DNA of 9,768 nucleotides from Chitinophagaceae bacterium (GTDB taxonomy: Bacteria > Bacteroidota > Bacteroidia > Chitinophagales > Chitinophagaceae). Position numbers and translations under genes: made by a program. Location: contig CANHMN010000049.1 in NCBI GenBank assembly GCA_947461645.1, positions 1-9,768 on the forward strand. Direction: 5' to 3'. Below the pieces are notes generated by a model. That model worked only from the letters and a program-made list of their open reading frames with translations, searched no databases and was not told the DNA's origin. Of the stretch, positions 1-7,315 are shown piece after piece (positions within the stretch are counted from its first letter, which is position 1; each line of letters starts with the position of its first letter).

Positions 1-879
1 ATAGAGCATGGGGGAATTGTTGTTCATATTAGGATTGCTTGTGCTTAGGGTTAGCTTAACACCGCTCCAATCTAATCCGGTGGTTTGAGACACCATTGCC
101 TTGTAAACCAGCTTGAAAGTGTTGTCGATTGTTTTTACCCTGATGTCGTAATTCGGAATCCAGCCGGCATTTCTTGTAAAATAACTGCAATCAAAATCTG
201 CCAGACCTGCCTCTTTGGACATCACCTGAAGGATTAGCTGCCCCACAGGCTTTGATGGTATGTTTTCGTAGGCAAGTTGATCAAGTAGTTGAAGCCTGTT
301 GTTAATCTCTTCGATTTTTTGATTGATGGAATCCCTTTTTACACTGATGTCATAATTGCGTTGTTTAAGCAGACTTATTTTATCTGTATAAAACGCTGTC
401 AGTTTTATCAATTCTTCAGAAGAAATATTCTTTTTGTCTGGTGTGATAAAATTGTTTTCGATGAGCCTGGTGGTTCTATTGATAACATCCTCGTTGACAG
501 CAGCTTGGTTAAAAAACCATGCGGCCGTTTTTTGCAACTGACTGATGGTGTCATATGATTTTTTATGATTGGGTAGAGGCTTGGGAATAGGTGGTATATA
601 GTAAATGCGGTGACTAAAAGACAAGATCGTAGCATATTCCGGACAAGACAATTGAATGGTATTGATGTCGGGATAAAGAGAAACGTTGTTAATTACGATT
701 GTTTGAACACCACTTTTCAAATTTGCCTTGGCAGCATGTTGAAGATCGGCTCCGTAGCCATAATAAACAGTGGCTTTGTTGAGCGTTGATGGAATTTGAA
801 TGGTGTCTTTTTTTTGTGCTGTTGATGCCAAAAAAAATAAAAAGCAAGTGATAACGGCGGGAATGTGTTTCTGTAGCAT
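1..879 (-). CDS. DUF4140/DUF4139 (MuiA-like) secreted protein, 3' end outside window
   Basis: The reading frame opens with ATG at 877-879 and runs without a stop for 293 codons to the window edge, so the C-terminal part is missing. Residues 1-21 form a signal peptide: a hydrophobic stretch followed by an A-S-T-A|Q cleavage-like site, so the mature protein is probably periplasmic or surface-associated. Residues about 28-100 resemble the DUF4140 N-terminal domain. Residues about 125-200 are polar and probably helical, and usually form a coiled coil in this family. From about residue 238 the hallmark of DUF4139 appears: GWIPNYDIRV, then LVYKAMVSQTTGLDW and VKLTLSTSNP. Family members are called mucoidy inhibitor A-like, but their biochemical role is unknown. 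The gene lies 62 bp downstream of rodA on the same strand and could be read through from it. The family call is firm and the function is not. Confidence 0.88.
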   Translation of the reverse strand, partial: MLQKHIPAVITCFLFFLASTAQKKDTIQIPSTLNKATVYYGYGADLQHAAKANLKSGVQTIVINNVSLYPDINTIQLSCPEYATILSFSHRIYYIPPIPKPLPNHKKSYDTISQLQKTAAWFFNQAAVNEDVINRTTRLIENNFITPDKKNISSEELIKLTAFYTDKISLLKQRNYDISVKRDSINQKIEEINNRLQLLDQLAYENIPSKPVGQLILQVMSKEAGLADFDCSYFTRNAGWIPNYDIRVKTIDNTFKLVYKAMVSQTTGLDWSGVKLTLSTSNPNMNNNSPMLY

Positions 880-941
880 ATTATAAAATTTGCCAGCAGA
901 TGCACTTCAAAAAGGAATTGCATAAATCCTCCCAAAAAAAA

Positions 942-2297
942 TTACCGCAATACCATTTGTCTGTCTGTATCGAGTTTAATCAATATAAATATCAAAATGG
1001 TAAACGTAAGCAGCGAAGACCCTCCGTAACTCATTAAGGGCAATGTGATACCAATAACAGGCGCAAGACCAATTGTCATACAAATATTAATGGCCACATG
1101 AAAAAAGATGATAGCCGCTACTGAGTAGGCGTAAACTCTGCTAAAAGCGCTTCGTTGTCTTTCTGCTATAAAAACAATTCTCAGTAAAAGCCACAAATAA
1201 AGAATCATTAATACCACAGACCCCACAAAACCAAAACTCTCTCCCAATGAAGTGAAAATAAAATCTGTGTGTTGCTCCGGAACAAAATCTCCCTGGGTTT
1301 GCGTGCCTTTTAAAAATCCTTTTCCCAAAAAACCTCCGGATCCAATGGCAATCTTAGATTGTTTAACATTGTAATTCTCATTGTCAGCAGGTTTTTTTGC
1401 AAGGCTGGAAGTTTTGGCAATAGCAACTGTATCAGACTCTAGGGATATTTTATAGGGATTGTCTCTCCCTACCATACTGAATATTCTATCGGACTGATAG
1501 GATTGAAAGATATGTTTAAATAAAAAAGGCACTGCGATACCAACAAAAAAAAGACTCGTCAGCCAAATCAACACCACCATAAAAAGCAGGTTCTTGTTTC
1601 GCTTTATTTTTCTTTTTGAAAAATAGACAACGGCAATTCCAATTAAGGTTAAGCCAATGATTAGTTGCTCAGGTGTAAGCAATAAGGTAAGTATCAAAAG
1701 TATTCCTAATGATGCTCCCGTAACCAGGTAAACAGGAGGGAATCCTTCTCTGTACATAGGTAATAAAAAAGAAAAGTAAACCAGTGCAAGTCCGGTTTCA
1801 TTTTGAAGCAAGGAAAACAATACCGGCAACAAACAAATACCGGAGGCAATAAGCTGTGCATTAGGTTTTGAAAATTGAGTTTCCGACCTGGAAAGGTATT
1901 TGGCAAGTGCGAGAGCAGTGAAAATCTTGCAGGTTTCTACGGGCTGAAGGTTCATGAACCCCAATGGAATCCAGCTTTTGGAGCCATTTACCGTTTTCCC
2001 AACTACAAAAGTGGCAATCATCAGTAATATACCAAAGATGTACAACAGGTTTGGCGTAGCCGTAAAAAACTTGCTGTCCATTAGTAAAATGAATGTAGCA
2101 ATGACGGAACAAGCCAGCAGATAAACAAATTGTTTGCTGTAATTCTTTTTGAAAGCAAAAAAACTTTTTACCACATCTTCATTGCCGCGGTATTCAACCG
2201 AAAAAATACACAACAATCCAATCAACGCAATGGCTACGTAAAGAAGAATCAATATCCTGTCTTTCGGCTGTGTTATGGATGGTCTTTTTTGATACAT
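942..2297 (-). CDS. rodA: RodA, SEDS-family peptidoglycan glycosyltransferase
   Basis: This 451-residue polytopic membrane protein starts at ATG 2295-2297 and ends with TAA. SEDS proteins polymerise lipid II into glycan strands, and RodA does so for side-wall growth together with PBP2. Family landmarks seen are SKSWIPLGFMNLQPVE (106-121, with QPVE instead of the usual QPSE), KIAIGSGGFLGKGFLKGTQT (315-334), FVPEQHTDFIFTSLGESFGF (338-357) and ITLPLMSYGGSSLLT (417-431). About ten transmembrane segments are visible. The protein is longer than the roughly 370 residues of E. coli RodA, mainly because the large extracellular loop (about 265-314) has an insertion of about 20 residues. The usual acidic-Asp-Pro catalytic motif in that loop is not evident, and Asp279 in GRDNP is the nearest candidate. 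The gene begins 14 bp after the mrdA stop, so the two are almost certainly cotranscribed, as expected for partners. Confidence 0.96.
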   Translation of the reverse strand: MYQKRPSITQPKDRILILLYVAIALIGLLCIFSVEYRGNEDVVKSFFAFKKNYSKQFVYLLACSVIATFILLMDSKFFTATPNLLYIFGILLMIATFVVGKTVNGSKSWIPLGFMNLQPVETCKIFTALALAKYLSRSETQFSKPNAQLIASGICLLPVLFSLLQNETGLALVYFSFLLPMYREGFPPVYLVTGASLGILLILTLLLTPEQLIIGLTLIGIAVVYFSKRKIKRNKNLLFMVVLIWLTSLFFVGIAVPFLFKHIFQSYQSDRIFSMVGRDNPYKISLESDTVAIAKTSSLAKKPADNENYNVKQSKIAIGSGGFLGKGFLKGTQTQGDFVPEQHTDFIFTSLGESFGFVGSVVLMILYLWLLLRIVFIAERQRSAFSRVYAYSVAAIIFFHVAINICMTIGLAPVIGITLPLMSYGGSSLLTFTILIFILIKLDTDRQMVLR

Positions 2298-2311
2298 TAA
2301 CTCGGCTGATT

Positions 2312-4435
2312 TTAAGGGCGTTTGCCCATTTTACTGTTTTTCTTTTTTTCGTTGGGAAGAATGCCTTTCAAGCTTGTGTTTGAATCCTTGTTGGGCTTCT
2401 CCCCTTTTGATTTTTCTGTTTTCAATGTGTTAATTTCCTCTCTTTCCGGCTGATCGTCATCAATTCCCACTGTGTCTTTGATAGCTTTAATAAAACCTTT
2501 AGCCTGGAGGTAAGCAAGGTCTTTGGAATGCTTGATAGAATCCTGCTTTCTGATTTCTGCTTTAATTCTAGGAGGAATGAGGTTCAGTTTAGACAATTGA
2601 TCAAGGCGGTCAATTCGTGCTTTTTCGGTAATGGAATCTTTCAGGTACTTTTCTATCATCAAACCAACGATAGGCGCAGCATAGGTTCCGCCGAATCTGC
2701 CACTGTTTTCCACTACACACATGATTGCAATCTTTGGATTATCGCGCGGAGCAAAGCCACAAAAAAAGGAATGGTTCTGCTGCTTTACACCTTTGTAATA
2801 GTTTTCTACAGTTCCTGTTTTCCCGCATATAATAATGTCAGAAACCTTTGCTCCAACACCCGTACCTCTTGGCGATTGCACCACCTCTTGCATACCATCG
2901 TGCACTGAATTGAATACGCTGTCTGGTATATCAACGGGACGGATTTTCTTTTTGTATTTATCAAGCAAACCAAATTTATCTCCTCCCTCAATCGAATCAA
3001 CAACGTGAGGAATGTAATACCAGCCCTTGTTGGCAATATACGCCATTTCATTGGCCACCTGCAAAGGCGTTACTGTCACTTCACCCTGACCGATACTCAC
3101 CGATCTGAAATTACAAAAATTCCATCTGCCGGTTCCATACACTTTGTTGTAGTACTTAGGCGTGGGGATATTTCCTGATTTTTCAGAGGGAAGATCAACC
3201 CCGAGCTTATGACCTAACCCAAAGGCATACATGTAATTGTCCCAGTGCGAAAGAGCGCTGTCTATATTGGCAAAGCCGGGTTTATTTATAACTCTTTGCA
3301 TCACATTGGCAAAGTAGGTATTGTCTGAAACCGTAATGGCGCTTCTGAGGTTAAACGTACCCAAATCAAGACATCCCATTGGCTTGCCGCTTCCGCAACC
3401 ATAAAAAGCACCCGAGCAGGAAAAAACAGTTTCAGTTGAAATGACACCTTCATGCAGGCCAATCAAAGCCTGAAGCGTTTTAAAAGTTGATCCGGGTGAA
3501 TAGGTAGCGCTTACCGTTCTGTTCAATAATGGAAGTGACGGATTTAGAAATAGTTCAGAAAAATGTTTTCTTCGCTCACTTCCAGTAAGGTATTGGGGTT
3601 TATAGGTAGGTGAGCTAACCATGCAAAGTACCCCGCCTGTTTTAGGATCAACCGCTACAATAGAGCCAAGTTTGTTTTGCATCAATTTCTCTCCTAGTTC
3701 CTGCAATTCAATATCTAAAGAAGTGTACAGATTTTTACCGGCAACAGCCATGGTATCGAAGGCTCCTTTATCCAGTTTTTCGGTAAGTCGGTTTTTGTTG
3801 TCTCTTTTCCAGTATTCAATTCCTCTTTCTCCCATCAACACTTTCTCATAGCTTCTTTCCAAACCAGTCATGCCCGCATAGTCTCCTGAAACATAACCTT
3901 CTTCAGGATGTTTTTTTAAGAAATTGGTATCAACTTCAGCTGTGTAACCAAGCACATTGGCTGCTGCATCGTAGGGGTAAGACCTTACCGATCTTTCCTG
4001 AAGATAAAAAGCAGGAGAGAAACGATACATAGATTCGCTCAAAATCGCCATTTTTTCATCGCTCAAAAGAGGTTCAAAAACGGATGGTCTTGATCTTCCG
4101 TTTTTAATGATAAGCTCTACAATTTTCTTTTTAAACTGCGCGGTATCTATGTTCATTATTTTACAAAACAACAGCGTGTCTATTCCCTTCAATTTATTGG
4201 GGGTAACCATTAAATCAGAGATGCTGGTGTTTTGCAGAATACAATTTTTTCTTCGGTCGAAAACCAGTCCCCTATCGGGATAAACTACTTTCCTGAAAAT
4301 ACCCTGATCTTCCGCAAGTGTTTTGTATTTAGAGGTAATGACTTGAAGCGTAAAAAGTCTTATGACTACAATTACAAAGAGGGCAACAAAAACAATCTTG
4401 ATAATATTTTTTCTAGACTCATTGTAAACCGACAC
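2312..4435 (-). CDS. mrdA: Penicillin-binding protein 2, elongasome D,D-transpeptidase
   Basis: This 707-residue class B PBP cross-links peptidoglycan during elongation and is the partner of RodA. One transmembrane helix lies at about 10-30. The pedestal/dimerisation domain follows (about 50-215), with YPDRGLVFDR at 52-61 and GMTGLERSYE at 188-197. The transpeptidase domain (about 230-600) has the SxxK motif S316-TF-K319 carrying the acylated serine, the SxN motif S370-D371-N372 and K539-T540-G541. A charged, lysine-rich tail of about 100 residues (600-707) makes it longer than E. coli PBP2 (633). The start is GTG at 4433-4435: the frame is closed by TGA twelve codons upstream, no ATG or TTG lies between, and the next in-frame Met (76) would remove the membrane anchor. 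Cysteines 340, 347 and 355 cluster near the active site. mreD ends 112 bp upstream and rodA starts 14 bp downstream. Confidence 0.96.
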   Translation of the reverse strand: MSVYNESRKNIIKIVFVALFVIVVIRLFTLQVITSKYKTLAEDQGIFRKVVYPDRGLVFDRRKNCILQNTSISDLMVTPNKLKGIDTLLFCKIMNIDTAQFKKKIVELIIKNGRSRPSVFEPLLSDEKMAILSESMYRFSPAFYLQERSVRSYPYDAAANVLGYTAEVDTNFLKKHPEEGYVSGDYAGMTGLERSYEKVLMGERGIEYWKRDNKNRLTEKLDKGAFDTMAVAGKNLYTSLDIELQELGEKLMQNKLGSIVAVDPKTGGVLCMVSSPTYKPQYLTGSERRKHFSELFLNPSLPLLNRTVSATYSPGSTFKTLQALIGLHEGVISTETVFSCSGAFYGCGSGKPMGCLDLGTFNLRSAITVSDNTYFANVMQRVINKPGFANIDSALSHWDNYMYAFGLGHKLGVDLPSEKSGNIPTPKYYNKVYGTGRWNFCNFRSVSIGQGEVTVTPLQVANEMAYIANKGWYYIPHVVDSIEGGDKFGLLDKYKKKIRPVDIPDSVFNSVHDGMQEVVQSPRGTGVGAKVSDIIICGKTGTVENYYKGVKQQNHSFFCGFAPRDNPKIAIMCVVENSGRFGGTYAAPIVGLMIEKYLKDSITEKARIDRLDQLSKLNLIPPRIKAEIRKQDSIKHSKDLAYLQAKGFIKAIKDTVGIDDDQPEREEINTLKTEKSKGEKPNKDSNTSLKGILPNEKKKNSKMGKRP

Positions 4436-4547
4436 AGGAATAAAGCTTTTGTTGTAACAGAAACAGATTCAAATTATGCGCCAAAATTCCCAAAAAAAAA
4501 GCAGAAAAAGCAGTGTGGCTGTTTTTAATAAAAATTAAACTTTTCAA

Positions 4548-5081
4548 TCAGGCTGTATTGGTTTTAAATTTTTGCTTCCGGTTGAAAATAAGTTCAACAG
4601 CAAACATCCAAAAAAGGGTAACCACTGTAGACAATACCGATTTAAGAAGAAAATACATTGGATCGGCAAACTGCCAGGCTTCGAGTAAAAAAAGCCATAC
4701 ATTATGTACGGTAGCCAGTACCCCGGCATATATGAAATAAGGAAGAAATCCTCCGAAACTTTTGGCTGAAGGTTCGCTGTAATTGGCTTCAGCACCATCG
4801 TTAGGCATAAGCAAATTAACTACAAACGGACGCAGGTAGGCAATAAGCACGCAAGCGGCAGCGTGAAAACCCGGATTTTGACGAAAACTGTCGATAGTAT
4901 AACCAAGCAAAAATCCAATTAACATCAGCCAAGATCTACCAATGGAAAAAGGCAACCACAAAATAAAAATGAAATAGAGGTATGGAGTAACCATCTGATG
5001 CAGAAGAATTTTATCCAAGACGTAAACCTGGAAAAGTACCAATAAGAGAAATCTGAATATATTTTTAACCAGAAGGTTCAT
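4548..5081 (-). CDS. mreD: MreD, rod shape-determining membrane protein
   Basis: This 177-residue hydrophobic protein starts at ATG 5079-5081 and stops with TGA. MreD is an integral inner-membrane component of the elongasome that works with MreC to link cytoplasmic MreB to wall synthesis. About five transmembrane segments are visible (roughly 7-27, 31-47, 50-65, 72-92 and 112-165, the last range containing more than one). The best family signal is residues 56-84, with GFLLGYTIDSF followed by a PGFHAAACVLIAYLR-type stretch, typical of Bacteroidota MreD. A second is HNVWLFLLEAW at 126-136. MreD is poorly conserved, so the position directly after mreC (10 bp gap) and before mrdA is strong support. 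The C-terminus is short and basic, consistent with a cytoplasmic end. Confidence 0.92.
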   Translation of the reverse strand: MNLLVKNIFRFLLLVLFQVYVLDKILLHQMVTPYLYFIFILWLPFSIGRSWLMLIGFLLGYTIDSFRQNPGFHAAACVLIAYLRPFVVNLLMPNDGAEANYSEPSAKSFGGFLPYFIYAGVLATVHNVWLFLLEAWQFADPMYFLLKSVLSTVVTLFWMFAVELIFNRKQKFKTNTA

Positions 5082-5091
5082 TTGCAGTTAT

Positions 5092-5967
5092 TTACTGTTT
5101 TGCTTTTTCGTTTTCAATATTGGTTTTGATTTTGTTCAACAAACTATCAACGGCTTCGCTGTCTGTATTGGCAATTACATAAACATAGTCTAAGCTGTGA
5201 AAATCAGCAGTAGTATTCAATTTCAGCTTATTGTAATTGTTTGCGGAAATTTTGTAAACAGATGATACCCTGCCAACCATCATTCCTTTCGGGAAAGCTG
5301 TGCTGAAGCCGCTTGTTATGGCAGTGTCACCTCTGTAAACTTTTGCTCCTTTAGAAATATTGTTGATAAAAACGGCATTGGGTTCGGCTCCATCCCAGCT
5401 GAGGATGCCGGTTTCGCCTCCTCTTTTCAGCTTTGCACTGATGTGACTATCCTTATGCATCATACTCATCACTATAGCATACTTGGGCGTTACTTCAGTA
5501 ACAATACCTACAACGGAAGAGTTGGGATCTATCACCCCCATACCTTCTCTAATGCCATATTGTGTGCCTTTGTCGAGCACGATATAATTGCTTTGACTCA
5601 CCAGGGAATTGGAAATCACTTTAGCACCAATGTAACTGAACTTTCTAAATTTCAGGAGAGAGTCAATCCTCAGGGTGTCAATAAAAGTTCTGCCGATAGA
5701 GTCCGGAATGGAAAAATTGTTTCTGAGTTTATTGTAAAGGGTTTGATTCGCACAGAGCAAGGAATCATTCACTTTCTTGAGGTGAAAGTAGCTGTAGACA
5801 TTGCTGTACTTTTTATTTACAGTGCCGGTAATTTGTTGTGCTGTTTCGTTGAAAACGGCATGTTGATAACGATTGTATTGAACAATCATGAACAGCGAAA
5901 GGAATTGCAATGCAAGGAAAAGCAAAAAGTTGAAATGCCTACGAATAAAAAAAAGGATGTTTCTCAA
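5092..5967 (-). CDS. mreC: MreC, rod shape-determining periplasmic scaffold
   Basis: This protein of 291 residues is a bitopic MreC: a basic N-terminus (RNILFFIRRHF), one transmembrane helix at about 13-30, a helical dimerisation segment at about 36-85, and the two-barrel periplasmic domain from about 108 to 267. Family landmarks are NYIVLDKGTQYGIREGMGVI (127-146) and TSGFSTAFPKGMMVGRV (218-234). MreC binds PBP2 and helps switch it to its active state. The start is TTG at 5965-5967: the frame is open upstream for 24 codons to a TAA with no ATG, GTG or other TTG, and the next internal Met (27) lies inside the membrane helix. Family members usually begin with the same MRN-type N-terminus, which fits the TTG. 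The gene follows mreB by 72 bp and precedes mreD by 10 bp. Confidence 0.94.
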   Translation of the reverse strand: MRNILFFIRRHFNFLLFLALQFLSLFMIVQYNRYQHAVFNETAQQITGTVNKKYSNVYSYFHLKKVNDSLLCANQTLYNKLRNNFSIPDSIGRTFIDTLRIDSLLKFRKFSYIGAKVISNSLVSQSNYIVLDKGTQYGIREGMGVIDPNSSVVGIVTEVTPKYAIVMSMMHKDSHISAKLKRGGETGILSWDGAEPNAVFINNISKGAKVYRGDTAITSGFSTAFPKGMMVGRVSSVYKISANNYNKLKLNTTADFHSLDYVYVIANTDSEAVDSLLNKIKTNIENEKAKQ

Positions 5968-6039
5968 CTCTTCGAAAAAATTTAAATGAATGGTGTCTGT
6001 AGAACTTGATGGAAGCTCATCAAAATGTTCAACTACGGA

Positions 6040-7065
6040 TTACCTCATTACAAACGGGAACCTGTCGTAATTTTTAAGGGCTATACCTGTGCCTCTTACA
6101 ACACTTTTCAACGGATCGTCTGCAATATGAACAGGAAGTTTGATTTTGTTTGTCAATCTCTTATCAAGGCCGCGCAACAAAGATCCTCCGCCTGTGATGT
6201 AAAGTCCTCTTCTGTAAATGTCTGCAGCTAATTCGGGTGGTGTGGTTTCCAGTGCTTTCAGAATAGCTTCTTCAATTTTGAAAATGCTCTTATCCAAAGC
6301 TTCTGCAACTTCCTGGTAGCTTACCATTACTTGTTTGGGAATACCTGTAACAAGATCTCGGCCATTAACAGGAATATCATCCGGTGGATTATCGAGGTCT
6401 TTTAAAGCGGCTCCTATTTGAATTTTGATTTGTTCTGCAGTTCTTTCGCCAATTAGTAAGCTATGATAACGACGAAGCGCTTCCATAATATCTGCGGTAA
6501 ATTCATCGCCGGCGATACGAATGCTTTGGTCGCACACAATACCTGCAAGGGCTATAACGGTAATGCCTGTTGTACCACCACCGATATCGATAATCATATT
6601 ACCAACGGGCTCTTCTACATCAATACCAATACCCAAAGCTGCTGCCATTGGTTCGTGAATGAGGTAAACTTCTTTGGCTCCTGCTTGTTCTGCACTGTCT
6701 CTTACCGCTCTCTTTTCCACTTCGGTAATGCTGCTTGGAATACAGATCATCATCCTCCAACTCGGAGCAAACAAAGGCTTTTTAGGATAAACCAATTTAA
6801 TCAGCTCCCTGATCATTAACTCGGCTGCATTAAAATCTGCAATTACACCATCCCTCAAAGGACGAACGGTTCTGATGCTTTCATGTGTTTTTTCATGCAT
6901 CATCAAAGCCTTTTTTCCAACAGCAAGAAGATGCTTTGGGTTGTTTCTATCCAATGCAACAATAGATGGTTCGTTTACAACCACCTCGTCGTTGTGAATG
7001 ATCAAGGTATTGGCTGTTCCGAGATCTATTGCTATTTCCTGTGTAAAAAAATTAAAAATGGCCAT
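6040..7065 (-). CDS. mreB: MreB, actin-like cytoskeletal ATPase
   Basis: This 341-residue actin-fold protein polymerises into membrane-associated filaments that orient lateral wall synthesis. The nucleotide-binding elements are all visible: phosphate-1 loop DLGTANT (14-20), phosphate-2 loop DIGGGTT (160-166) and adenosine-binding GGGSLLRGL (292-300). HEPMAAALGIGIDV (137-150) and AGDEFTADI (185-193) are further signatures. Length matches the family (347 in E. coli). The N-terminus MAIFNFFTQE is hydrophobic and short, as expected for membrane association in this lineage. The start is ATG at 7063-7065 and the stop is TAA. It is the first gene of the cluster, with a candidate promoter about 50-80 bp upstream. 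The 72 bp between it and mreC contain no obvious terminator, so transcription probably continues. Confidence 0.97.
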   Translation of the reverse strand: MAIFNFFTQEIAIDLGTANTLIIHNDEVVVNEPSIVALDRNNPKHLLAVGKKALMMHEKTHESIRTVRPLRDGVIADFNAAELMIRELIKLVYPKKPLFAPSWRMMICIPSSITEVEKRAVRDSAEQAGAKEVYLIHEPMAAALGIGIDVEEPVGNMIIDIGGGTTGITVIALAGIVCDQSIRIAGDEFTADIMEALRRYHSLLIGERTAEQIKIQIGAALKDLDNPPDDIPVNGRDLVTGIPKQVMVSYQEVAEALDKSIFKIEEAILKALETTPPELAADIYRRGLYITGGGSLLRGLDKRLTNKIKLPVHIADDPLKSVVRGTGIALKNYDRFPFVMR

Positions 7066-7112
7066 GCTATACTGAAAAAAGAGAATAAAATTATACCGGA
7101 TGCAATATAAAT

Positions 7113-7144
7113 CAAATAGTAACGGAGGGGCTATATTTTATCAA
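7113..7144 (-). promoter_or_regulatory. Candidate promoter of the mreB operon
   Basis: On the minus strand, TTG (7142-7144) is followed after 21 bases by ACTATTTG (7113-7120). The -7 TTTG element and the spacing fit the Bacteroidota pattern TTG-N19-21-TAnnTTTG, but the TA pair is not at its consensus place. Transcription would start near 7106, giving a leader of about 40 bases before the mreB ATG. Pattern matching by eye in AT-rich DNA is weak evidence. Confidence 0.3.
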
Positions 7145-7248
7145 TTATTTATGAACACCATTCGCCGGTTTTTTGAACCCAAATTTTATTTCCCAAAAGA
7201 TTTAGCAAATAAAAAGGTGCAGATAATTTACCTGATAAAAAATCTTCC

Positions 7249-7277
7249 TTGCATGTTTGAAATAATTTCCTATTTTG
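7249..7277 (+). promoter_or_regulatory. Candidate promoter of the peptide transporter gene
   Basis: TTG at 7249-7251 is followed after 19 bases by TATTTTG (7271-7277), one base shorter than the Bacteroidota -7 consensus TAnnTTTG. The start of transcription would fall near 7284, leaving about 30 A-rich bases before the ATG at 7316. This placement supports the shorter protein start, because the ATG at 7100 would lie upstream of the promoter. Confidence 0.33.
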
Positions 7278-7315
7278 AGCCAATAAACAAAAAGTTAACA
7301 ATCAATCAAAAATGT

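Larger units (their letters stand above)
7066..7315. other. Divergent intergenic region between mreB and the peptide transporter
   Basis: These 250 bp separate two divergently transcribed genes and should hold both promoters. The plus-strand frame of the transporter stays open upstream to an ATG at 7100, but the 72 residues this would add show no resemblance to any transporter N-terminus, and the sequence is AT-rich and repeats F, K, I and N as untranslated DNA would. I therefore treat it as non-coding. No riboswitch or RNA gene was recognised. Confidence 0.6.

Noticed and set aside
900..923. Imperfect hairpin ATGCA.TTC / GAA.TGCAT between rodA and the MuiA-like gene
   Set aside because: Only eight pairs with a mismatch and no T tract follow on either strand, so it is not a convincing terminator; it may be chance in AT-rich DNA.
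717..935. Minus-strand frame with a Shine-Dalgarno-like GGGAGG just before an ATG at 923, between rodA and the MuiA-like gene
   Set aside because: Most of it overlaps the well-supported MuiA-like gene in another frame, the translation looks like no protein, and Shine-Dalgarno signals are not used by the neighbouring genes.
4463..4500. Possible internal promoter before mrdA (TAATTTG on the minus strand at 4470-4476) in the 112 bp gap after mreD
   Set aside because: The -7 element is one base short and no TTG lies at the right distance, only a poly-T run. The gap length is suggestive but the motif is too weak to annotate.
4506..4527. Weak hairpin with T runs in the mreD-mrdA gap
   Set aside because: The stem has only three G/C-containing pairs plus A-T pairs with a bulge; too unstable to call a terminator.
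5443..5985. Long plus-strand open frame (180 codons) across mreC
   Set aside because: It lies entirely opposite mreC and its 5' flank, has no recognisable protein features, and mreC carries clear family motifs.
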